A DNA stretch of 64,000 bases from an uncultured Bacteroidales bacterium (GCA_944322715.1 CALUPT010000005.1:1-64000); one strand, 5' to 3'; counted from the first letter of the stretch, positions 34,760 to 42,927 are shown. Program-made: numbers and translations. Notes: generated by a model not told the origin, from the sequence alone.

Positions 34760-34886
34760 CTAACCCCCACCACTTCGTGGAGCCCCCAAGGGGGCGTCAC
34801 CCTTCTCAAATCCTCCCTCTCCGGGAGGACTTTTCCGAAGGACTGCGTCCTTCTCGAAATATGACTTCTTTTTTAAATATTATTCA
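34706..34886. repeat. 28-bp direct repeat pair flanking a hairpin-rich segment upstream of asd
   Basis: Positions 34706-34733 and 34859-34886 are identical at 27 of 28 bases (one C/T difference). Between them lie 125 bases with the inverted copy of the asd start and four small hairpins: CCAC/GTGG (34770-34780), GCCCCC/GGGGGC (34782-34795), TCCTCCC/GGGAGGA (34811-34829) and GAAGGAC/GTCCTTC (34837-34853). The layout looks like an inserted element with a duplicated target, or a template-switch product; I see no open frame in it. Confidence 0.8.
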
Positions 34887-34901
34887 ATATGCCTTCTTCT
34901 C

Positions 34902-34973
34902 TGTCATTCTGAACGTCAGTGAAGAATCTGTCTTGTCAGCTGTATCGGACCCTTCACTTCGTTCAGGATGACA
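34902..34973. repeat. REP-like imperfect inverted repeat
   Basis: TGTCATTCTGAACGTCAGTGAAG at 34902-34924 (23 bases, key part GTCATTCTGAACG) is mirrored by CTTCACTTCGTTCAGGATGACA at 34952-34973, whose complement reads TGTCATCCTGAACGAAGTGAAG. Short palindromes of the GTCATYCTGAACG kind are, from memory, dispersed in many Bacteroidetes intergenic regions. No second copy is visible in this window. Confidence 0.65.
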
Positions 34974-35013
34974 GACCAGATTCCGGATAACAGCATTTAT
35001 TCCGTTGACAGGC

Positions 35014-36282
35014 CTACAGCGCTGCGGAAAGGTCGGCAATGAGGTCATCCACATTCTCCGTACCCACCGACAGCCTGAGCATGTTCGGATAGACCCCGGC
35101 CGCAACCTGCTCTTTCGGACCGAGCTGGGAATGGGTCGTGGATGCAGGATGTACGATCAGCGATTTGGAATCTCCCACGCTCCCGACATGCAGTATCAGT
35201 TCCAGTCTGCCTACCAGTGCGGCAGCCGCATCGAAGCCCCCCTTGACCCGGAAGGTAAGCACCCCGCCGAATCCTCCATGCAGATACTTCAGCGCAAGAG
35301 CATGATACGGACTCGATTTCAGTCCGGGATAATTGACGCTTTCCACAGCCGGATGGCTTTCCAGGAACTCCGCTATCGCAAGGGTGTTCGCACAGCACCT
35401 TTCGGCACGCAGGGAAAGGGTCTCCAACCCCTGCAGCATCAGGAAGGAATTGAAAGGCGACTGGGCCGGACCTATATTGCGGAGCCCATCGACCCGTACC
35501 CTTCCGGCAAATGCCGCATTCCCGAACGCCTCCTTGTAGACAAGCCCGTGATAACTCTCGGATGGCGCGGCAAGAAGCGGATATTTTTCGGCCGTCCAGT
35601 CGAAATTCCCTCCATCCACGACCACTCCTCCGAGCGTGGTCCCGTGGCCGCATATCCATTTGGTGGCCGAATGTATGGAAACATTGCAGCCCCAGTCAAC
35701 CGGCCGGAACAGATATCCGCCGCACCCGAAGGTATTGTCAACCATCACGCATACCCCGTGCCTGCGCGCCATCTCCACGATTGGCTCATAGTCAGGAACA
35801 TTGAACGCCGGATTCCCCAGATTCTCCAGATATACCGCTTTCGTGCGTCCATCCACCAATGCCTCGAGATCCTCCACGCTGTCGCTCTTGGCAAAGCGCA
35901 CTTCGATACCGAAATCCCTGAGCGTAATCTCGAACATCGTAAAAGTCCCGCCATAAAGGAAAGGTACAGCCACTATATTGTCCCCCGGGCCGCATATATT
36001 GGTCACCGACAGGAAGACGGCAGACTGTCCGGAAGCCGTAGCGACAGCCGCAACCCCGTTCTCAAGGGCCGCCATCCTCTTCTCGAACACCTCGTTGGTC
36101 GTATTCGTTATGCGGGTATAGATATTTCCCGGACGTTTCAGCTCGAAAAGTTCGGCCCCGTACTGCATGTCGTCAAATGTATATGCCGTACTCTGATAAA
36201 TGGGCACGGCCGTCCCTTTCGACACCGGGTCTATTTCCTGCCCGGCCCTTACCTGCAATGTCTCGAATCTGTATTTTGCCAT
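35014..36282 (-). CDS. metY: O-acetylhomoserine sulfhydrylase (MetY-type PLP enzyme)
   Basis: Cys/Met-metabolism PLP enzyme of 422 residues that joins O-acetylhomoserine with sulfide (or methanethiol) to give homocysteine (or methionine). It starts at MAKYRFETLQVRAGQ, the usual N-terminus; the open frame extends 19 codons upstream without similarity. Visible are PIYQSTAYTFDDM, ATASGQSAVFL, VMVDNTFGCGGYL and the PLP-binding Lys in SIHSATKWICGHGT. The HVGSVGDSKSLIVHPASTTHS segment near the C-terminus is typical of MetY. The metX gene lies 53 bases upstream on the same strand and supplies its substrate, and asd follows downstream across the repeat region, so three steps of methionine synthesis sit together. 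Confidence 0.93.
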   Translation of the reverse strand: MAKYRFETLQVRAGQEIDPVSKGTAVPIYQSTAYTFDDMQYGAELFELKRPGNIYTRITNTTNEVFEKRMAALENGVAAVATASGQSAVFLSVTNICGPGDNIVAVPFLYGGTFTMFEITLRDFGIEVRFAKSDSVEDLEALVDGRTKAVYLENLGNPAFNVPDYEPIVEMARRHGVCVMVDNTFGCGGYLFRPVDWGCNVSIHSATKWICGHGTTLGGVVVDGGNFDWTAEKYPLLAAPSESYHGLVYKEAFGNAAFAGRVRVDGLRNIGPAQSPFNSFLMLQGLETLSLRAERCCANTLAIAEFLESHPAVESVNYPGLKSSPYHALALKYLHGGFGGVLTFRVKGGFDAAAALVGRLELILHVGSVGDSKSLIVHPASTTHSQLGPKEQVAAGVYPNMLRLSVGTENVDDLIADLSAAL

Positions 36283-36335
36283 AAATCTGTATTGTTTTTC
36301 CGTTACATTTCCATTCCTCCCTGTATCCGGGTCCG

Positions 36336-37415
36336 TCATATCCTGCCGTCTCTGTCCATTTCTTCCAGCAGCGGCGCCATGACAGTAGTGAGCTGCGGGT
36401 ATTCCAGCAGGAAGCCATCATGACCGAACCTGGAGTTGATTTCATGGAACCTGGCGCCCGGAATACGGTCAGCCAGATACCGCTGCTCATCCACCGGGAA
36501 AAGGCAGTCGCTGTCTATCCCCACCACGGTACATGCCGCCCGGATGGAAGACAGCGCGGCATCCACTCCCCCTCTTCCGCGACCCACATTATGGGAGTCC
36601 ACGGACCATGTAAGATACCAGTAGGAATAGGCATCGAAACGGTCGGAGAGTTTCCTGCCCTGATATCTCTGGTACGAACATGCGCGTTCCGGGAAAACGG
36701 TATCTTCCGATGGCTCCGACTGCGTAAGGTTGTAGCCTTCATAGCTGCGGTAGGATATCAGCGCAATGGTCCGGGCGCATTCGAGACCCGCCTTGCCCCC
36801 CTCGAGACTTCCGCAGGCCCTGAAAGTGCCGTCGGCCTCGATTGCCATCCTCTGTGACTCGTTGTAGGCGGTCATCCACGGTGTCACACGCGCGTTGCAC
36901 GCTATCAGGACTGCCCTGGAAATCATCTCCGGCTCCATTATACACCATTCCATAGCCTGATAACCGCCTATGGAACCTCCTATCAGCAGGTCAATGCGGG
37001 AGATACCGAGATGCTTCCTCACAAGGATACAGGCCCTTACTATGTCCCTGACGGTCACTTTCGGGAAATCGAGATAATACGGCACCGCCTCGCCAGCCGC
37101 CTTCCCATCCGCTCCTGATGCAGAGGGTCTGGGAGAAGACGGGCCATCCGACCCGTATGGAGAGCCGAGCATGTTGACGCATACCACGAAATATTTCTCC
37201 GTATCGAGGAGCTTCCCCTTGCCTACGAATTCCGGCCACCATGCCCCGGCATCCGAATTGGCCGTAAGGGCATGGCAGATCCAGATGACCTTCCGGGGAT
37301 CATTGCCGGGGATATATGGTCTTTCCGATGTATGGTACGCGACTTTCAGACGGCCGACCGAGCCGCCTGCCTCAAAATCAAAAGCCGTATCGTGGATGTA
37401 TTCGTGTCCTGTCAT
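36336..37415 (-). CDS. metX: Homoserine O-acetyltransferase (MetX)
   Basis: Transfers acetyl from acetyl-CoA to homoserine. An alpha/beta-hydrolase-fold protein of about 359 residues with KVAYHTSERP, ICHALTANSDAGAWW, VVCVNMLGSPYGSDGPSS, the nucleophile GGSIGGYQAMEW and the Asp/His pair in SDCLFPVDEQ and SRFGHDGFLLEYP. The ATG at 37415 (MTGHEYIHDTAFDF) matches the usual family start; an upstream ATG at 37502 would add 29 residues without family similarity. Between the likely promoter (TATTTTTG, 37565-37572) and 37415 there is a leader of about 140 bases containing a short TGCATC/GATGCA hairpin. Acetyl rather than succinyl transfer is typical of this family but not proven here. Confidence 0.92.
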   Translation of the reverse strand: MTGHEYIHDTAFDFEAGGSVGRLKVAYHTSERPYIPGNDPRKVIWICHALTANSDAGAWWPEFVGKGKLLDTEKYFVVCVNMLGSPYGSDGPSSPRPSASGADGKAAGEAVPYYLDFPKVTVRDIVRACILVRKHLGISRIDLLIGGSIGGYQAMEWCIMEPEMISRAVLIACNARVTPWMTAYNESQRMAIEADGTFRACGSLEGGKAGLECARTIALISYRSYEGYNLTQSEPSEDTVFPERACSYQRYQGRKLSDRFDAYSYWYLTWSVDSHNVGRGRGGVDAALSSIRAACTVVGIDSDCLFPVDEQRYLADRIPGARFHEINSRFGHDGFLLEYPQLTTVMAPLLEEMDRDGRI

Positions 37416-37564
37416 ATCTGTGATTGGTAATCCGTAATTGATTTCTTGCTGCTGTCCCGGGCACATCCTGTGTCCTGCGGACAAAAGAGAGGGAAGATGC
37501 ATCTTAGCGATGCATTCGCATTGACTTGACAGATATGAAAGACTTCATTTTCATGATTCGGGTG

Positions 37565-37572
37565 CAAAAATA
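37565..37572 (-). promoter_or_regulatory. -7 element for metX-metY
   Basis: Read on the minus strand: TATTTTTG, fitting TAnnTTTG. It leaves a leader of about 140 bases before the metX start at 37415. Confidence 0.4.
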
Positions 37573-37585
37573 GGAATATTTTTCA

Positions 37586-37593
37586 TAATTTTG
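37586..37593 (+). promoter_or_regulatory. -7 element for the SGNH hydrolase gene at 37619
   Basis: TAATTTTG matches the consensus and lies 25 bases before the start codon, the same short spacing as at other plus-strand genes here. Confidence 0.45.
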
Positions 37594-37618
37594 TAAATCC
37601 GTGTGAATTTTTATCGAA

Positions 37619-38296
37619 ATGAATTTCAGAAATATCATTCTTGCAGCCGTATTCTTGTCCATCGCGGCCATTGCAGACGGCCAGCCGAAAGACTGGGCGA
37701 ATTTCGGCCGGTACAGACAGCAGAACGAAGAGATTGCCGGACAGAAGATAAATGCCGTATTCATGGGGAACTCCATCACGGACAACTGGGCGAGGATGGA
37801 TCCCGGCTTCTTCTCGGACCACGGCTTTGTCGGACGCGGTATCAGCGGACAGACCACAAGCGAGATGCTTGTAAGGTTCAGGAGGGATGTGCTCGATCTG
37901 AAACCGGAAGCGGTGGCTATCCTTGCAGGAATCAACGACATTGCACAGAACAACGGAGAAATCAGTCTCGAAAACACATTCGGCAATATAGTTTCAATGT
38001 GCGAACTTGCAAAGGCTCGGAAGATCAAGGTGATACTGTGCTCCGTCCTGCCCTGCGACAGGCTGTCGTGGAGGCCATCGATACAGCCTGCACAAAAGGT
38101 AAGGCGGCTGAATGCCATGCTGAAGGAGTATGCGGAAGAAAACAGGATACTGTTCGTTGACTACTGGACGGCAATGGCAAACGGCAACGGAGGTCTGGAC
38201 AAGGACATTTCCAAAGACGGCTGCCATCCGACAATCGAAGGCTACAGGATAATGGAGGACATCTTCCTCGAGACCGCAAAGAAATTCCGCTGGTAA
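37619..38296 (+). CDS. Secreted SGNH/GDSL hydrolase (acetylhydrolase-like)
   Basis: A 225-residue exported esterase with signal peptide ending near AIADGQ. All four SGNH blocks are present: VFMGNSITDNW (Ser), VGRGISGQTTSEML (Gly), ILAGINDIAQN (Asn) and DGCHPTIEGYRIM (Asp, His). This compact type includes platelet-activating-factor acetylhydrolase-like and acetylxylan-esterase-like enzymes in Bacteroidetes. It is not part of a visible operon; metX is divergent from it. Substrate unknown. Confidence 0.88.
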   Translation: MNFRNIILAAVFLSIAAIADGQPKDWANFGRYRQQNEEIAGQKINAVFMGNSITDNWARMDPGFFSDHGFVGRGISGQTTSEMLVRFRRDVLDLKPEAVAILAGINDIAQNNGEISLENTFGNIVSMCELAKARKIKVILCSVLPCDRLSWRPSIQPAQKVRRLNAMLKEYAEENRILFVDYWTAMANGNGGLDKDISKDGCHPTIEGYRIMEDIFLETAKKFRW

Positions 38297-38375
38297 GGCT
38301 TGTCCGGCCCGTCACTATTGGAATCACGGAGAAAAATCATTAGATTCGCATTGTGGTTCATTAAAGACAAAAGCC

Positions 38376-38732
38376 ATGAAAAAACTGGACAACGCAACAG
38401 TAAAGACAATCCTGATTGCCGCCGGACTGCTTCTTTTTGCCATCGCATTTTCCCTCTTCTTCAACAGAAACAAGGGCTGGCTTTCGCTCGTCATCGTGCT
38501 CTCACCGATGATATCCCTCATTATTGCCCTGATAATCAATGACCACGTAATGAGGAAGAAATACAATCTCGAAAAGGAGGAAGGGTCTTTCAGATACAAG
38601 GGAGAGGAAGAGTTCCTTCCGTTCGATGAAGTGCTGAAACGCAAGCATGAGTCCGACAGGCGGACTCTTCTGATTACATTGGGGATAAACATCTTCCTGC
38701 TTGCCCTCATGATTCTCGGCGCGAAGATATAA
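38376..38732 (+). CDS. Small membrane protein, unknown function
   Basis: A 118-residue protein with three hydrophobic segments (TILIAAGLLLFAIAFSLFF, LSLVIVLSPMISLIIALII and LLITLGINIFLLALMILG), separated by a charged stretch of about 40 residues (KKYNLEKEEG, EVLKRKHESD). I know no family for it. It follows the SGNH hydrolase by 79 bases and converges with the DUF4143 ATPase gene. Confidence 0.6.
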   Translation: MKKLDNATVKTILIAAGLLLFAIAFSLFFNRNKGWLSLVIVLSPMISLIIALIINDHVMRKKYNLEKEEGSFRYKGEEEFLPFDEVLKRKHESDRRTLLITLGINIFLLALMILGAKI

Positions 38733-38799
38733 AATGCTGACAGAAATAACCGGAGCGTCATGAAATGTGCGCATCCCCCATCCCGCATGGCCTCTCCCG

Positions 38800-40077
38800 T
38801 TAATCTTTAAGACAACTGACCGGAACAACATACACCCCATCCTCCCGTCTGTATGCATACGGACCTATGGCTGTAAGCACCATCATAAATGACGGCTGCT
38901 TCATCCGGTCAGTGTCTATCTTGCCGGCCAGTTCCTTCAAGGTTGATGCTCCTGCATTTATCAGTGTATCTCCCCCGAGCTTTACCTCGACAAGCCCGTA
39001 AGAGCCATCTCTGAGATGGACTACTGCGTCGCACTCCAGACCGTTTCTGTCCCTGAAATGATATACTTTGCCGTTCAACGCCTCCGAATATACCCTGAGA
39101 TCCCTTATGCATAATGTCTCAAATATCAGTCCGAATGTATCCAGATCATTTATAAGATCCGACGGGCCTAACCCCAAGGCAGCCGTAGCGATGGACGGAT
39201 CCGTGAAATAGCGTGTATCGGAAGTCCTTATCGCTGATTTGGAGCGTAAATTGGGATTCCATGCCTCTGCGTCTTCTATAACGAATATCTTCTTTAACGC
39301 ATTGATGTATGAAGCTATGGTATCCTCATCAAAAGTATCAGACTCGTTTGCCTTTAAATCAGCCTTTATGGAACCATAAGAAGTCTGTGCACCCTGATGT
39401 CGGGCATACGAACGCAATAGCCGATGCGTACGTACAGAATCCCTGTTAATCCCATCTACTTGTGAAATATCTCTTCTTTCAACAGCTTCAATATAATCAA
39501 ACGCTTGATCCAAAGCGATATTCCTGTCCATACTCACTGATAACGGCCAGCCTCCACGACAAGTGACAAAAGCGATCTCTTCAAGATCCGTTGCAGTTAT
39601 CCCGCTTATAGACTGAGGCGATGTAAAAAGATTGCCTAAAGAAACTTCCCCTGTCGAATCGCCGGATTCCCATAAAGACATAGGACGCATCCGCAGCCAG
39701 CCGATTCTGCCCGTCCCTGAATGGATAACCTCACTCATATCTGCGGGAACCGAAGATCCTGTCAGAATAAACAGACCCAGACCGGCACTATGGTCAGCCT
39801 CGAATCTTATACTGTCCCATAATACGGGGGCGACCTGCCATTCATCTATGAGTCTCGGCTTATCACCTCTAAGCAGCATCGACGGATTAATCTTTGCCAA
39901 CTGCTTATTCTGATCTGTCTTCCCGGGTTCGGACATATATAAGACGCTCTTGGCAATCTGTTCCGCTGTTGTTGTCTTGCCACACCACTTTGCTCCTTCA
40001 AGGAGCACGGCACCCTTACCGGCCAGTTTCCTGACAAGAAGACGGTCAGCAATTCTCTGTCTGTAATGTGACACCAT
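38800..40077 (-). CDS. AAA ATPase with DUF4143 domain
   Basis: A 425-residue cytoplasmic ATPase. The N-terminal AAA module has Walker A GAKWCGKTTTAEQI, a Walker B-like RLIDEWQ and a sensor ILTGSS. The C-terminal DUF4143 region (about 225-400) ends with a nuclease-like core, RDRNGLECDAVVHL followed by YGLVEVKLGG, that resembles PD-(D/E)xK restriction folds. Such genes are often multi-copy in Bacteroidetes and of unknown role. Composition is more AT-rich in the middle (about 39300-39600) than in the neighbours, a hint of transfer. It has its own promoter (TATATTTG at 40101-40108) and lies directly downstream of three 23-base tandem repeats. Confidence 0.85.
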   Translation of the reverse strand: MVSHYRQRIADRLLVRKLAGKGAVLLEGAKWCGKTTTAEQIAKSVLYMSEPGKTDQNKQLAKINPSMLLRGDKPRLIDEWQVAPVLWDSIRFEADHSAGLGLFILTGSSVPADMSEVIHSGTGRIGWLRMRPMSLWESGDSTGEVSLGNLFTSPQSISGITATDLEEIAFVTCRGGWPLSVSMDRNIALDQAFDYIEAVERRDISQVDGINRDSVRTHRLLRSYARHQGAQTSYGSIKADLKANESDTFDEDTIASYINALKKIFVIEDAEAWNPNLRSKSAIRTSDTRYFTDPSIATAALGLGPSDLINDLDTFGLIFETLCIRDLRVYSEALNGKVYHFRDRNGLECDAVVHLRDGSYGLVEVKLGGDTLINAGASTLKELAGKIDTDRMKQPSFMMVLTAIGPYAYRREDGVYVVPVSCLKD

Positions 40078-40100
40078 AATGAATTGATTTTTGCACTATG

Positions 40101-40131
40101 CAAATATATGGCTAATCTTCTGATTTATCAA
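40101..40131 (-). promoter_or_regulatory. Promoter of the DUF4143 ATPase gene
   Basis: On the minus strand TTG (40129-40131) is followed after 20 bases by TATATTTG (40101-40108), 24 bases before the ATG. The tandem repeats begin 15 bases upstream of the -33 box, a position suited to an operator. Confidence 0.55.
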
Positions 40132-40145
40132 GCATAACGCAATCT

Positions 40146-40213
40146 GTTCGGTCGTTTGACGGAAATTCGTTCGGTCGTTTGACGGAAATTCGTTCGGTCG
40201 TTTGACGGAAATT
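40146..40213. repeat. Three tandem 23-bp repeats upstream of the DUF4143 ATPase
   Basis: The unit GTTCGGTCGTTTGACGGAAATTC is repeated at 40146-40168, 40169-40191 and 40192-40213 (last copy lacks its final base), with no spacers. A 12-base direct repeat GATTTTTGCACT lies just outside on both sides (40086-40097 and 40219-40230). The left one is in the ATPase leader and the right one is where similarity to the broken lipoprotein gene ends. Confidence 0.92.
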
Positions 40214-40219
40214 ATATGG

Positions 40220-40966
40220 ATTTTTGCACTGGCCAACGAAAGTGCCGGCCGGATACAGACCGGGAGGCGGTGCAGGATTCCTGCTTTCCTTATAATATAC
40301 CCTGCCCGAGTTGGTGCAGGATGTAATGATGTTCGTTCCGGCAAACGGATTCGTATTGAGGGCATCGCACATTCCGGCTATACCCCCCAGATTCACATTC
40401 TCTGCAGCATGCTGTTCAGACATGAAGATGTCTGCGGAGTTTCCGCAGCCGGAAATGGTCACCTGGGCTGTAGCTGCGCGGTGAATCACTCCATTGTTCT
40501 CTGCAGCGATACCGCCTACACGCACCTGGCTGCTTGCCGGAGTACCTGACAGATTTGCATCAACTTTCACGAATGATGTGACATTTTCGAGAGTACCGCT
40601 GTTGTTCCCGACCACTCCGGCATTCTGTCCGGCACCTGTAAGGGAAATGACGCTGTTCCCATCATAGGAAGTCCCGTCCGACGAGCCGAACACCACATTC
40701 TTGAGCGTTCCTTCCACCCGGGTGATGAAGTTCGCTGTACTTGAAGATGATGTACTGATATTGTATATCTTATGGCCTTTCCCGTCAAGGGTGCACTCAA
40801 GCACGAACGGAGTCCAAGTCTTCCCGGTCATATCTATATCCGCCTCTACCGTGACCAGATCTTCGGCAGAGTATTCTGCCGCAGCTTCAGCAAATGCCAG
40901 CAGTTCATCCGCTGTCCTGATACTCGTCTTTGGCCATTTGACAACGGCAGTTCCGGATGTAATGTC
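40220..40966 (-). pseudogene. Fragment of a Gly-rich-repeat surface lipoprotein
   Basis: An internal piece of a protein like the 920-residue lipoprotein at 53310-56072. Shared segments in the same order are DITS...KTSITTADELLAF, DIDMTGKTWTPF, LDGKGHKIYNI, LKNVVFGS, VRVGGIAAENNGVI, GNSADIFMSEQ, ENVNLGGIAGMCDA and SCTNSGRVYYKESR. It lacks a signal peptide and the first 270 residues, has lost an internal block after VRVGGIAAENNGV, and ends where the tandem-repeat region begins. The open frame continues to 41050 on one side and 40112 on the other, but those ends are not related to the family. Downstream of the metallo-hydrolase gene on the same strand, it is probably the remnant of the last gene of that locus. 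Confidence 0.75.
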
Positions 40967-40969
40967 AAG

Positions 40970-41649
40970 TAGTATCCGGGGCAAAGAAGAACCATATAGA
41001 GAAACAGCTCGCGACGTATGAAAATATAGTGACAGCTCCGGGACAGACACGTGAGGTCACCTTGCCGGACGGGACCATCGTGACCCTGAACGAGGCGAGT
41101 TCGCTGAAATACAATGCACGGTACGGCAAGGAGAAGCGCGAAGTATGGCTGGACGGGGAGGCATTCTTCGATGTGAAAAGCAATGCGGAATGCCCGTTTT
41201 CAATCCACTCCGGTATCCTTGATGTCAATGTGACAGGGACATCGTTCAATGTCTGCTCCTATCCGGACGGACATCAGACCTCAGTGACTGTCAAATCCGG
41301 CAAGATCGGGGTGGTATATGGGGATGATGACATCAGAATGAACCTCAAACCTGACGAGGAGATAGTGATAAACAGGGAGGACAGTTCGGTTTCGCGCAGC
41401 TCAGTGAAATCAAAGGATGCCCTCGCCTGGATGAAAGGCAATCTGGTGTTCAGGCAGAACACATTGCCTGAAGCGATAAGGATTCTGCAGAGATATTATC
41501 CTTGCGATATAGAGCTGCGCGACAGCACTTCCAATGTGCGTCTCTCCGGGACGCATGACAACAGGTCGGTAGAGTCTGTGCTCACGTCCATCTGTTTCTC
41601 CTCAGGACTGCACTACACGGAAAAGGACGGACGCTACATCATATACTGA
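40970..41649 (+). pseudogene. Truncated FecR-family anti-sigma factor, C-terminal part
   Basis: About 220 residues with the FecR domain: ENIVTAPGQTREVTLPDGT, VTLNEASSLKYNARYG, VWLDGEAFFDVKSN and GTSFNVCSYPDG, followed by a C-terminal STN-like DUF4974 region (LVFRQNTLPEAIRILQRYY, RLSGTHDNRSVESVLTSICF). The N-terminal cytoplasmic segment that binds the sigma factor and the transmembrane helix are missing; the frame is open back to about 40970, where it meets the oppositely oriented lipoprotein fragment. The only possible start codons are internal (for example GTG at 41029). No FecI sigma factor is nearby. In intact loci FecR couples sigma factors to SusC proteins with an N-terminal STN domain; the SusC proteins here lack that domain. 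Confidence 0.75.
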
Positions 41650-41650
41650 T

Positions 41651-41680
41651 TCTGCGCACATCCCGTGAGATATGCGCAGA
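41651..41680. terminator. Hairpin between converging FecR remnant and metallo-hydrolase gene
   Basis: TCTGCGCA (41651-41658) pairs perfectly with TGCGCAGA (41673-41680) around 14 bases. There is no T run, so this is a possible, not a firm, terminator. Confidence 0.4.
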
Positions 41681-41709
41681 CAGAATGACAATTTCCCGGG
41701 AATCCGGGA

Positions 41710-42927
41710 TCAGTCCCGAGAATCAAAGACTCCGGAAGAATAGACAATCCCGTAATCGTCCGAGCGGTCATCGAGAACAAAGACCTGGAATTTTTTTCCG
41801 CCATCGGTGACCCTTATGACGACATGTCCGTCTTTCATGAAATACTTGCCGAAGCCTGCTTCCTCCATTGTCGCCCGGGTGCTTGCAAGCAGGCCAGCGC
41901 AATAGATCTGCGGAACGCCTGAATGGATGGTTTCATCACACATGTTAGCAACAGCTTCGACACACGGATGCCAGTATTCCCTGACTGGCACCACATAGAG
42001 CTGCGGATCCGTCGACTTGCAGAATTCCCTGTTCATCGAGTCTTTGTATCCATGATGACAGGCGACCACCACATCGCATTCCCCGACCGCCTTGGCCACA
42101 GCGGTCTCGGTATCCGTTGCCGGATTGGTTCCCGGAATGTCTCCGCAGCTGAGCCAGTCGAACGGGCCGTAACTGACGAGAATACCGCAGCTGTTGGCGT
42201 TCTCATCGGTTGTGGCTGGGAGCGTCTCCGTCGCGTCACCTGTTCCCGTCCATACAGTTCTTGAGCCTACCACATTCCTTATCCCGAAACCGGGATATGT
42301 GTCCGGCGAATGAAGCATCCTTATCTGATTGTTCTCTCCAGGACGCAACACCTCGGTAGCAAGCCCCCGCTCATCCCGGTACTCCTCAATATAGCGTCTG
42401 TAATTGGCAGGCATGCGGCTGTCCGAGACATCGCTCCTGTTGATGAGTCTGTCTATCTGCATGTAATAGCCGAGTTCCGTGATTCCGTTGAGTTTGAAAC
42501 CGTAGTTCGGCAAAGTCACAGCATCGGGTTCCCATTCCGACCCGATATGATCTCCGTCATAATGCGTTATAAGCGCATAATCGACAGTAGAACTGTTCAC
42601 TGAAGCCGGTGCGAACTTCCTGAAATAATACTGGACCCAACCGGCAGCATGTTTGGAGGCATTTGGCAATACCGGAAGCACTTCGTTATGTTCCGTAGCC
42701 CCGCTTGTGGCGGCATCCCCGCAGTCAATGATCAGGTTGGTTCCGTCAGGCATTATGACAAGGGCGGCATTACCTCTCCCCGTACTTATCTGGTGTATGT
42801 CAAGGAACCCTTCCTGCCATGCAGGAAGGTATTCCTTATCATCTGCACCGGCAGTTTCCCCGCCGGTTTTTGCACAAGCTGTCAGCGAAACAAGGCTGTA
42901 CAGCACAATAAATACTGTTTTTTTCAT
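41710..42927 (-). CDS. Secreted metallo-beta-lactamase-fold lipoprotein, ComEC-like
   Basis: Predicted lipoprotein of about 405 residues (lipobox SLTAC). The fold resembles the hydrolase domain of ComEC/Rec2: LDIHQISTGRGNAALVIMP, DGTNLIIDCGD, then the metal motif THYDGDHIGS, in which the second His of the usual HxHxDH is Asp as in ComEC. Later come WLSCGDIPG and VVACHHGYKD with further metal ligands. It is the last complete gene of a SusCD locus and follows the DUF1735-discoidin gene by 15 bases. A paralogue at 58165-59394 shares order and motifs. It probably hydrolyses a phosphodiester or similar bond outside the inner membrane; this is inference from the fold. Confidence 0.8.
   Translation of the reverse strand: MKKTVFIVLYSLVSLTACAKTGGETAGADDKEYLPAWQEGFLDIHQISTGRGNAALVIMPDGTNLIIDCGDAATSGATEHNEVLPVLPNASKHAAGWVQYYFRKFAPASVNSSTVDYALITHYDGDHIGSEWEPDAVTLPNYGFKLNGITELGYYMQIDRLINRSDVSDSRMPANYRRYIEEYRDERGLATEVLRPGENNQIRMLHSPDTYPGFGIRNVVGSRTVWTGTGDATETLPATTDENANSCGILVSYGPFDWLSCGDIPGTNPATDTETAVAKAVGECDVVVACHHGYKDSMNREFCKSTDPQLYVVPVREYWHPCVEAVANMCDETIHSGVPQIYCAGLLASTRATMEEAGFGKYFMKDGHVVIRVTDGGKKFQVFVLDDRSDDYGIVYSSGVFDSRD

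Noticed and set aside
37416..37560. SAM riboswitch before metX
   Set aside because: The conserved pseudoknot and core bases of SAM-I and SAM-II could not be found by eye; kept only as a low-interest question.
40146..40213. Possible CRISPR array
   Set aside because: The three 23-bp units touch each other with no spacers, and no cas genes are in the window; it is a plain tandem repeat.
40112..41050. 312-residue minus-strand frame as an intact gene
   Set aside because: Its first 28 residues are the reverse of the FecR remnant and its last 35 are tandem repeats; only the middle matches a family, so it is a fragment.
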